Source of the DNA: a virus
Direction: 5' to 3' (one strand)
Virus record (IMG/VR): IMGVR_UViG_3300044955_000033
Span: 1 to 40,238 of that record
DNA: 40,238 nucleotides
The position numbers and the translations under genes were made by a program. Shown here piece after piece: positions 35,205 to 40,238 of this stretch. Within the stretch, counting starts at the first letter, position 1; each line of letters starts with the position of its first letter. The notes below the pieces were generated by a model that was not told where the DNA came from, searched no databases, and saw only the letters and a program-made list of their open reading frames with translations.

Positions 35205-37042
35205 TATTCACAATCTCCGTATGATTTAGCAGTACCAGACTCACAGTCTATCGGCAGACCTTCTGCCCATTTAGGGATAGAGCGCATACACATCTCTACG
35301 TATGCCTGTGCGTCAGCAACCTCATCCTCTTTAACACAACACACAATGGAGTCGTGTACGGTCATGGCCACCTTATACTTCTTACTTATCTTGAGCATCT
35401 GCCAACCGATAATACAGCGGGCTAGTGCTTGGCAAAGGTTCTCGACTACCTTACCACCGTAGATGCGGTTCTTCTGGCCACGACGTGCTTTGTAAAAGAA
35501 CTCGTACTTGCCATCGCTCTGCTCTACTGTCAGTCCATCATATCGTAGTGTCAGTCCCGTAGGTAATCGTAGTGCGAACTCGTTAGGGAGAACATCAATA
35601 ACATCGAACCTACCAACGTTATACTTAGCACCACGCGTCATGTTCTCTAACATGTTATTGCAGTCTTGCCACAGTCGGCTGATCTCACCGTTAGCTCTTC
35701 GATAAACTTGGATAATGCGACGTGCCTCTTCCAGATCAACATCGTATACACCGAAGGACTTGAGCTGTTCTTGGAAGCGTACTGCACCCATACCATAGCC
35801 TGCCCCAAGGATTGTGGTCTTACCGATAAAGCGTTGGTCTTTCGTAACCTCGCTCTCATCCTTGAGGCCATAGATCTGCATCGCCATGTGCTTGTAAACA
35901 TCTTCCTTCCTCTCGAACTGACCGACCAGATCATCTTGCTCTGCAAGCCATGCCAGTACGCGTGCCTCTATCTGAGAAGAATCGGCTTCGACTATCATGT
36001 AACCCTCGGGTGCTACGATAGCTCTCTTTAACACCTTACCGTTAGGGCCACGGCTAGGTAGGTTCTGTAGGTTGATCTTATCTGTACCACCCCATCTGCC
36101 TGTATGGGCAGCGTAGTATTTAACCGGTGCGGGTAGCAGACCACGATGTGCGATGTCTATAAAGCGCTTGGTACGTGTCTCTTCTAGCGTTGACTTGTTA
36201 CCGAGTCGTGCTTCGACTAGTGCCTGTACCCGGGCATCTTCGTGTTCTTGTAGTGCCTTGAACCCTTCGTCTGTCTTAGCAAACGCATAGGTTGTCTTGC
36301 CCGTTGCTGCCGATACCTTCATCGGTGGTTGTACACCTAGACCTTCTAGCAACTCAGCGAACTTGGGGTTGGACATCAGGTCTTTCTTATCAGTGATACC
36401 TGCGTTGTCTAACAGCTCTTGCTTTTGCACACCAAGAGAGTTGAGGTGGTTCTCTAACAACTCAAGGTCAAGATCTAGTACAGGCTCGACGTACATGCGT
36501 AGCGTCAGGTCTATCAAGTGCATCTCGAACTTGGGTACTTTAGGTGACATCTTTTGGAACAGGTCGTAGGTCAGCTCGACATCGTTGATACAGTAGTCAC
36601 CGTAACGTGCAAGCTCTGCGTCTGTGAAATCTTCTAAGCGTTTACCCTTAGCGTTCTCTACCTCAGTACCTTTGACACCGATACCGTAGCGTTCTGCTAA
36701 CGCCTTAAGAGAACCACCTGCATTAACACCGTGGAGCATACGCCCCATACTCAACGTGTCGAACCAGAACTTAGGGCTTATGTCGTAACGCCAACTGATA
36801 ATAGCGGCATCGAACATAGCGTTATGTGCAAGTGCTGCACTGTTAGCCCAATCAAAACCTTGTAGGTATTCTTTGATCTGTTGTTCTGTACCACTAGCCC
36901 ATTCGGTCGGACCATCATTAACCTTTACGCCAACACCAATGGTCTCGAACTGTGTATCCCTAATGTATGACTCTGTGGTCATTTTAGTAAGGGAGTAGTC
37001 TTTATCGTAATAGGTCTCGAAATCTAAGGTAATTAGATTCAT
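35204..37042 (-). CDS. polA-like: Family A DNA polymerase with 3'-5' exonuclease
   Basis: 612 residues after GGAGAGAGG. Exonuclease motifs: LDFETYYD (Asp7, Glu9), AHNAMFD (Asp78) and YCINDVELTYD (Asp154). Polymerase motifs: A, EADSSQIEAR (Asp354); B, QRFIGKTTILGAGYGMG (Lys408, Tyr416); C, VAMTVHDSIVCCV (Asp564). The residue four after Lys408 is Leu412, the equivalent of E. coli Phe762. Motif C is HDS instead of the usual HDE. There is no N-terminal 5' nuclease domain, as expected for phage PolA. It is the replicative polymerase of the phage with the primase-helicase and SSB-like genes in the same operon. Confidence 0.93.
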   Translation of the reverse strand: MNLITLDFETYYDKDYSLTKMTTESYIRDTQFETIGVGVKVNDGPTEWASGTEQQIKEYLQGFDWANSAALAHNAMFDAAIISWRYDISPKFWFDTLSMGRMLHGVNAGGSLKALAERYGIGVKGTEVENAKGKRLEDFTDAELARYGDYCINDVELTYDLFQKMSPKVPKFEMHLIDLTLRMYVEPVLDLDLELLENHLNSLGVQKQELLDNAGITDKKDLMSNPKFAELLEGLGVQPPMKVSAATGKTTYAFAKTDEGFKALQEHEDARVQALVEARLGNKSTLEETRTKRFIDIAHRGLLPAPVKYYAAHTGRWGGTDKINLQNLPSRGPNGKVLKRAIVAPEGYMIVEADSSQIEARVLAWLAEQDDLVGQFERKEDVYKHMAMQIYGLKDESEVTKDQRFIGKTTILGAGYGMGAVRFQEQLKSFGVYDVDLEEARRIIQVYRRANGEISRLWQDCNNMLENMTRGAKYNVGRFDVIDVLPNEFALRLPTGLTLRYDGLTVEQSDGKYEFFYKARRGQKNRIYGGKVVENLCQALARCIIGWQMLKISKKYKVAMTVHDSIVCCVKEDEVADAQAYVEMCMRSIPKWAEGLPIDCESGTAKSYGDCE

Positions 37043-37123
37043 TTCCTCTCTCCACTATCTTTTTTCTCTGTAATACGTTATGAAATACACTTCACTCCAG
37101 AAGCCTCAAAACCATTGGAGTTC

Positions 37124-37165
37124 GCGCCGGTATTAACTCTCTCTCCATGGTACCGGCGCTTTTTT
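37124..37165 (+). terminator. Strong hairpin with T-run on the plus strand, antisense to the operon
   Basis: GCGCCGGTA (37124-37132) pairs perfectly with TACCGGCGC (37151-37159) around an 18-base loop, followed by six Ts. The T-run is on the plus strand although the genes on both sides run on the minus strand. The loop reads CTCTCTCC, complementary to the GGAGAGAG ribosome-binding sites used in this operon, including PolA's. The minus-strand mRNA would carry the same stem without a T-run. Confidence 0.7.
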
Positions 37166-37325
37166 ATTTAAGCGTATCCTCTAGTTCTTTAATGGCTTCT
37201 TCGGTCATAAGGATCTCTGCCTCTAGATCCTCCAACTCGTCGTGCGTTAACGCACAGGCCACTCGTTTCATATGTTCAATCTGATGTCTTAGTTCGCTTA
37301 TGCGGTTCTTTATAGAGTCCGTCAT
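37164..37325 (-). CDS. Small coiled-coil protein
   Basis: 53 residues; GGAG lies about 10 bases before ATG 37325. Almost entirely a charged helix with heptads: KNRISELRHQIEHMKRVACA and ELEDLEAEILMTEEAIKELE. Its start lies 50 bases inside the preceding gene and its stop touches the T-run of the plus-strand hairpin. No family is recognised. Confidence 0.55.
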   Translation of the reverse strand: MTDSIKNRISELRHQIEHMKRVACALTHDELEDLEAEILMTEEAIKELEDTLK

Positions 37326-37485
37326 CTAACAAACGCTCCAGTTCTCGCAGGTGGTGATTTAAATCGGTAACGGAGTCCCTAGCGAGTCGTACAGTTACCT
37401 TTAACTTATTCATAACAAGTTGCGCATCACATGTCGCACAGTCTAGTTTACCGTGCACGCATAGTTTGTGTCTCGTCGGTTGCAT
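37276..37485 (-). CDS. Small Cys-containing helical protein
   Basis: 69 residues, GAGG eight bases before the start. An N-terminal CVHGKLDCATC cluster (three Cys, one His) could bind zinc; a helix follows (VTVRLARDSVTDLNHHLREL). It overlaps both neighbours (38 and 50 bases), which is more than the other junctions here, so confidence is lower. The alternative start at MNKLKV would remove the Cys cluster. Confidence 0.5.
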   Translation of the reverse strand: MQPTRHKLCVHGKLDCATCDAQLVMNKLKVTVRLARDSVTDLNHHLRELERLLDDGLYKEPHKRTKTSD

Positions 37486-37645
37486 CGTGGTCGCCTCGTT
37501 TGTTCTCTATGAGAACTGATGGTTGGTTTGGTTTAAGTCGCCAGACATTGTATGACTTACACTCAGGACACATACGTTTGTCTATTGACGATAGTAATAT
37601 CATTGAGCCTTTGTACCCGCAGTGCAGACACTCTGCATAATTCAT
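37448..37645 (-). CDS. Zinc-ribbon protein
   Basis: 65 residues, coupled to DUF3310 by ATGA. CLHCGYKG and CPECKSYNVWRL form a classic two-knuckle zinc ribbon with about 20 residues between them. The C-terminal tail (ENKRGDHDATDETQ) is polar. It may bind nucleic acid or a partner protein in the early operon. Confidence 0.72.
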   Translation of the reverse strand: MNYAECLHCGYKGSMILLSSIDKRMCPECKSYNVWRLKPNQPSVLIENKRGDHDATDETQTMRAR

Positions 37646-37926
37646 TTCAGTGCCTGCTCTAAGTACCAGATAGCTTTACGTAGTGACTCATCGCCACCTT
37701 TGTCACGTTCCCGCCATATATACTTAACAGCGCACATCTTCATGTGGCCTCGGAACTCTTCCTCTGTAGTTTGTGCACGCATCGCATCGATGCACTCGAT
37801 TTCGCCCTTGGTGTAGTGTGGTGGGTGGTTGACCATGTCCGGTTTAATGTCCGGTTCTTTATGTGCTTCGGCCATCATGTCATCAATCATGGCTTCTTCT
37901 TCAGGTGTTAGTTCTTCTACAATCAT
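37642..37926 (-). CDS. DUF3310-family protein
   Basis: 94 residues. An acidic N-terminus (EELTPEEEAMIDDMMAEAHK) precedes the family core: MVNHPPHYTKGEIECIDAMR, HMKMCAVKYIWRERDKGGDE and LRKAIWYLEQAL. This family is frequent in phage early operons, sometimes called nucleotide kinase-like, without settled activity. Coupled by ATGA to genes on both sides. Confidence 0.88.
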   Translation of the reverse strand: MIVEELTPEEEAMIDDMMAEAHKEPDIKPDMVNHPPHYTKGEIECIDAMRAQTTEEEFRGHMKMCAVKYIWRERDKGGDESLRKAIWYLEQALK

Positions 37927-38081
37927 CCTTCTATCCTTTCCATCTTAAACTTGTTGTACTTCTGCTTAAGTGCTTCACGTAAACTATCGTAGTTGGATGC
38001 ACCTACTACCATTGTGTATTCGCGACCGCCTTCCCAGTAGCGGATTCGGTATTGTGGGATCACTTGGTCTAATGTGCTCAT
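37923..38081 (-). CDS. Small hypothetical protein
   Basis: 52 residues, ATGA-coupled at both ends, with GGAGGT upstream inside the preceding gene. Sequence: a beta-like opening (QVIPQYRIRYWEGGREYTMV) and a basic helix (LREALKQKYNKFKMER). The double coupling and fully filled space make it credible. Function unknown; the basic helix could contact nucleic acid. Confidence 0.68.
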   Translation of the reverse strand: MSTLDQVIPQYRIRYWEGGREYTMVVGASNYDSLREALKQKYNKFKMERIEG

Positions 38082-38245
38082 AACTTACACGCACCTCCTG
38101 CACAGCCATCATCTTCATCGAAGTCGACTTCTTCTAGTTCTAGCTTCTCGATCTCGTTCTCTATGGCATCCATAAGCTCAAGCTCACCGCCATAAGCCTC
38201 TAGCGCTTCAAAGATAACCTCTAGTTCTGTCTTACTTAATTCCAT
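38078..38245 (-). CDS. Small acidic protein with C-terminal Cys pair
   Basis: 55 residues, strongly acidic helix (LEVIFEALEAYGGELELMDA; EIEKLELEEVDFDEDD) ending GCAGGACKL, a CxxxxC pair that could bind metal or be a redox pair. Coupled to the next gene by ATGA. No clear Shine-Dalgarno precedes ATG 38245. Acidic small phage proteins are often DNA mimics or inhibitors; that is a guess here. Confidence 0.6.
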   Translation of the reverse strand: MELSKTELEVIFEALEAYGGELELMDAIENEIEKLELEEVDFDEDDGCAGGACKL

Positions 38246-38295
38246 AGTATTTAACCTATATTAGTTGGTGCGAATATCAGTGTTATGTGTATGAC

Positions 38296-38320
38296 CTGTA
38301 TACCTAATGTGTATATACAG
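38296..38320. promoter_or_regulatory. AT-rich palindrome, candidate operator
   Basis: CTGTATA (38296-38302) and TATACAG (38314-38320) form a perfect inverted repeat with an 11-base centre, directly after the stop of the zinc-finger/HTH gene and 51 bases upstream of the next gene's start. The spacing (CTG-N19-CAG) is wrong for LexA. It may be an operator for one of the nearby HTH proteins. Confidence 0.45.
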
Positions 38321-38707
38321 TCAGACAGGTAAGTAATATCTAGGCGTTTCATTCTTCACCCATGGCATAGTCAGTGCTATCCGTTGAGCCGGTGTCAGCT
38401 CTATTTCCCTTGGTAACTTCTTATTCGTATCACGCGGGTTAGCTACAAGGATGCCCACATCTTTCAGGCACTTGTAAACAGATTGCTGAGACACATGCCA
38501 TTTGAGCGACAGGTCCAATGGGCGCAAGCCTTTATCCAAGTCGGCCTTAACCCTACCATCCTTGCAAGCGTCACGGAACTTATCTACTGGTCTGCGAGTA
38601 TCCCACGGTAGGTCAGGCTTACCCACTTCGAGCCACTTCTTGTAACAAGTATTGCACATACCCCTAGTCTGGATACGCATGTGCTCACGCTGACACATCT
38701 TGCACAT
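38321..38707 (-). CDS. Zinc-finger plus HTH DNA-binding protein
   Basis: 128 residues from ATG 38707 (TAATG with the preceding stop); an ATG at 38737 has no better ribosome site. The N-terminal zinc finger (MCKMCQREHMRIQTRGMCNT, then CYKKW) uses two CxxC pairs. A helix-turn-helix follows: LDLSLKWHVSQQSVYKCLKD. The C-terminus (ELTPAQRIALTMPW) gives no clue. This combination is typical of small phage regulators. It could act on the palindrome just past its own 3' end. Confidence 0.68.
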   Translation of the reverse strand: MCKMCQREHMRIQTRGMCNTCYKKWLEVGKPDLPWDTRRPVDKFRDACKDGRVKADLDKGLRPLDLSLKWHVSQQSVYKCLKDVGILVANPRDTNKKLPREIELTPAQRIALTMPWVKNETPRYYLPV

Positions 38708-38886
38708 TAAGCCATGTCCTCCTTCAACGTATCCCATACGCTTTTAGGTATGATGTAGGACTCGACGCAACCAAAACGAGTGATAGCCGCTACTTCTTTG
38801 TTCTTCAGGATCTCAGGCATGATGGCAGAGATGTTGCCGGAGTTTACCTTGTTGGTCTCTGCTTCTTTTTCTATTTGGTCAAACAT
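38707..38886 (-). CDS. Phd/YefM-like small protein
   Basis: 59 residues from ATG 38886; AAGGAAC lies upstream, inside the XRE gene end (8-base overlap). The pattern VNSGNISAIMPEILKNKEVA followed by AITRFGCVESYIIPKSVWDT matches the Phd antitoxin fold (alpha helix, then I-T-R-x-G and beta strands, then a helix). No toxin gene is adjacent; the neighbours are the XRE and the zinc-finger/HTH genes. It may be an orphan antitoxin that protects against a host toxin, or a regulator. Confidence 0.55.
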   Translation of the reverse strand: MFDQIEKEAETNKVNSGNISAIMPEILKNKEVAAITRFGCVESYIIPKSVWDTLKEDMA

Positions 38887-39088
38887 GGTTGTGTTCCTTA
38901 TGTAGTTTATCAAGTAGTTCTGTTTCGTTAAGTTTCATTAGTATTAGTTCTAACAGAGCAGTAGGCATGTTGCGCTCACCTAGCTCCCATGCACGAACAG
39001 CCCGTTCAGATTGCCATACGAGTTGTCCGAAGGCACGCGTATCTAGCTTGTGCTTCTCCCGTAGGTGTCGAATTTGTAATGGTGTCAT
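38879..39088 (-). CDS. XRE-family HTH regulator
   Basis: 69 residues from ATG 39088, preceded by AGGAGAGGAA; a longer frame reading back to 39193 would run through a terminator and is rejected. The HTH is clear: MTPLQIRHLREKHKLDTRAF, then QLVWQSERAVRAWELGERNM, as in XRE/HigA-type regulators. It overlaps the Phd-like gene. It is probably the first gene of a small regulatory operon after the terminator at 39124-39158. Confidence 0.78.
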   Translation of the reverse strand: MTPLQIRHLREKHKLDTRAFGQLVWQSERAVRAWELGERNMPTALLELILMKLNETELLDKLHKEHNHV

Positions 39089-39123
39089 TTCCTCTCCTAA
39101 ACACATTGTGGTATCACTGGCCG

Positions 39124-39158
39124 AATAAAATGCCCTAGAGGCTACCACCCCTCTAGGG
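39124..39158 (-). terminator. Rho-independent terminator for the VRR-NUC transcript
   Basis: CCCTAGAGG (39133-39141) and CCTCTAGGG (39150-39158) pair perfectly around an 8-base loop; on the minus strand TTTTATT follows three bases after the stem. It would end or reduce transcription coming from the VRR-NUC gene before the XRE gene. Confidence 0.78.
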
Positions 39159-39268
39159 ACTAGCTGTTCGACGGGCTTCTCCGTATCCACCAACCACGAT
39201 GGAAAACCAGCCCCGTAATAATAACCGATTTAGACCGATCGGCAAACTTTTTGATATTTGGTGATACG
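39159..39268. promoter_or_regulatory. Intergenic region with direct repeats
   Basis: This is the upper part of the 180-base gap between the XRE and VRR-NUC genes. ACCGAT occurs at 39224-39229 and 39234-39239, one helical turn apart, and CCGAT pairs with ATCGG across them. These could be operator half-sites. No convincing -35/-10 pair was seen, and no small gene or tRNA fold. Confidence 0.35.
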
Positions 39269-39571
39269 TTATGCTAACGCCTGAATAGCATCTAACACTT
39301 CCTGCACCAATTCGATATTATCTTCGTTGATAACCATCGGGATGCCACCGCTGTTCTCTATTTGTTCCAGATTCTTAAGTTGTAGTGCTGTTGGCTTGTT
39401 CTTACCGGCTTTACACTCTATGCCAATGAACTTACCACGGTGACAGACAATGATATCTGGCACACCGCTACCACCGTACCCACCTGTTACGGGGTAGAAG
39501 TAGTAAGCACCTGCGGCTTTGAGTTTATCTACAACCTTCTTCTTTACTTTTGCTTCGGGCGTCATAGCCAT
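39269..39571 (-). CDS. VRR-NUC domain nuclease
   Basis: 100 residues, TAATG-coupled. The family core is complete: AYYFYPVTGGYGGSGVPDII, then GKFIGIECKAGKNKPTALQ and GGIPMVINE. Asp in GVPD, and Glu and Lys in IECKA, are the PD-(D/E)XK catalytic residues. Stand-alone VRR-NUC proteins in phages are structure-selective (Holliday-junction or flap) nucleases or part of replication modules. A second start at ATG 39565 is possible. Confidence 0.88.
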   Translation of the reverse strand: MAMTPEAKVKKKVVDKLKAAGAYYFYPVTGGYGGSGVPDIIVCHRGKFIGIECKAGKNKPTALQLKNLEQIENSGGIPMVINEDNIELVQEVLDAIQALA

Positions 39572-40176
39572 TACTTCCCACCCCCAAACCTAGTCTCTTT
39601 CCCCATATCCACAAAGCCGATGCGAACCTCATCACCTAAGCGGTAGAAGTTGATATTGCTTACACCATGGCAGTGATCTTCCATCCACTCCATAATCTCA
39701 GCCAGAGTACCGACATAGAAAGTATCATCTTCTACGTTATGGATAGCGGCATACATTTCATAGCCAGATACAGGCTCATCTTCCGACTCATTAGGCTCCC
39801 AATATTCACAGTCACACACATAGCGACCTTCAGCGTGTGAAGCATTACGGTTGTAACCATGCGGAGCATCTGGATGCCTATTGCACTTCACTTCATTGGT
39901 GACGTACTCATCGCCTTCTGGCTCTTCATAATTCGCAAGATCAGTGCGTAACTTTCCGTTATCTTTAGCTATGCTAGTGATCTGTTCGTTAGCTCTACGT
40001 AGTGCTCGGATTGAATCCAAGTGCTTTTGCTGACTTTCTTTAAGCTCCGCATCCATCTTTCTTATACGCTCATTTTGCATCCCATAAGCAAAGTTCCAAG
40101 CGGCTTCTGCAACTTGTCTAGGTGTAAACGAACCATTATGCGCTGGACTATTCCACCACTCTTTAAATGTTTTCAT
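39571..40176 (-). CDS. Hypothetical protein with central coiled coil
   Basis: 201 residues. An N-terminal FTPRQVAEAAWNFAYGMQNE segment is followed by a coiled coil (IRKMDAELKESQQKHLDSIR, ALRRANEQITSIAKDNGKLR) and then an acidic region with a Cys/His set (KCNRHPDAPHGYNRN, VCDCEYWEP) that could bind zinc. The C-terminus (FYRLGDEVRIGFVDMG) is beta-rich. GAGAG precedes the start. No family recognised. It is the first complete minus-strand gene in the window and couples to the VRR-NUC gene. Confidence 0.68.
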   Translation of the reverse strand: MKTFKEWWNSPAHNGSFTPRQVAEAAWNFAYGMQNERIRKMDAELKESQQKHLDSIRALRRANEQITSIAKDNGKLRTDLANYEEPEGDEYVTNEVKCNRHPDAPHGYNRNASHAEGRYVCDCEYWEPNESEDEPVSGYEMYAAIHNVEDDTFYVGTLAEIMEWMEDHCHGVSNINFYRLGDEVRIGFVDMGKETRFGGGK

Positions 40177-40189
40177 ATCTCTCTCTCCG

Positions 40190-40208
40190 AGTTAGGGAAT
40201 CCCTAACT
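40190..40208. promoter_or_regulatory. Palindrome upstream of the 201-residue gene
   Basis: AGTTAGGGA and TCCCTAACT form a perfect 9-base inverted repeat about a single central base, 14 bases upstream of the start. Five Ts (counting the last base of the arm) follow on the plus strand. A one-base centre is too tight for a hairpin of full length, so an operator reading is favoured. A second palindrome, ACTGG TAT CCAGT, lies at 40220-40232. Confidence 0.45.
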
Positions 40209-40238
40209 TTTTCTTGGTAACTGGTATCCAGTCTGTTG

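Noticed and set aside
38296-38320. LexA (SOS) box
   Set aside because: The CTG and CAG ends are separated by 19 bases instead of 10, so it does not match the known site.
39089-39193. Longer N-terminus for the XRE regulator
   Set aside because: It would translate through the terminator hairpin; ATG 39088 has a good GGAG site and starts exactly at the HTH domain.
39159-39268. tRNA gene in the 180-base gap
   Set aside because: No cloverleaf with acceptor and anticodon stems could be folded by eye, and no CCA end was found.
1-40238. CRISPR array or insertion sequence
   Set aside because: No regularly spaced DNA repeats and no transposase or terminal inverted repeats were seen.

Overview
The window is a nearly gap-free piece of a double-stranded DNA tailed phage genome. 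Genes abut or overlap (many ATGA and TAATG junctions) and Shine-Dalgarno sequences are strong. The replication, virion and lysis families are typical of phages of Gram-negative, often marine, bacteria. A P22 gp10-like tail protein, very large internal (ejection-type) virion proteins and the absence of a tape measure or sheath suggest a podovirus. The host cannot be named. Terminase, portal, major capsid, RNA polymerase and integrase genes are not seen here. The first gene is cut by the left edge, so the genome continues beyond the window.

Layout. Positions 3-27410 are one plus-strand late block: two tail fibres (a lectin-like one, cut at its 5' end, and an S74-peptidase one) flanking a small lipoprotein with an HExxH motif; a lysis cassette with a membrane/coiled-coil protein, an exported protein, a holin and an M15 endolysin (4595-6083); tail and decoration proteins (6301-8786); an acyl carrier protein and a beta-ketoacyl synthase (8827-10235); then a 17-kb run of internal virion proteins including giants of 1970 and 2231 residues. 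A plus-strand terminator lies at 27439-27479. Positions 27407-40176 are a minus-strand block read toward the late block: small regulators, a VRR-NUC nuclease, DUF3310 and zinc-ribbon proteins, family A DNA polymerase, a Cas4/RecB-like nuclease, an HNH-like protein, a SNF2-type helicase, a Gam-like protein, an HTH protein, an SSB-like protein and a primase-helicase. The blocks converge so tightly that one CTAG (27407-27410) is the stop codon on both strands.

How it works together. The minus block supplies replication and recombination (primase-helicase, SSB-like protein, PolA with 3'-5' exonuclease, SNF2 helicase, nucleases). The plus block supplies tail, ejection apparatus and lysis. No phage RNA polymerase is present here, so transcription probably uses host RNA polymerase. 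The least expected elements are: (1) an adjacent ACP plus condensing enzyme with intact catalytic residues inside the structural block, with its own -10 box and a hairpin that sequesters its ribosome binding site; (2) a 65-codon gene apparently overprinted in another frame inside the 2231-residue gene, with a near-ideal ribosome binding site; (3) repeated motifs resembling beta-sliding-clamp-binding peptides, including an exact QLSLF at the N-terminus of the SSB-like protein and five Q-x-D-(L/M)-(F/L) copies in the giant virion protein; (4) a leucine at the PolA position equivalent to E. coli Phe762.

No stretch over 300 bases lacks a gene. The largest gaps are 39089-39268, 37043-37163 and 33786-33904; all contain hairpins. 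No tRNA, rRNA, CRISPR or insertion sequence was recognised.
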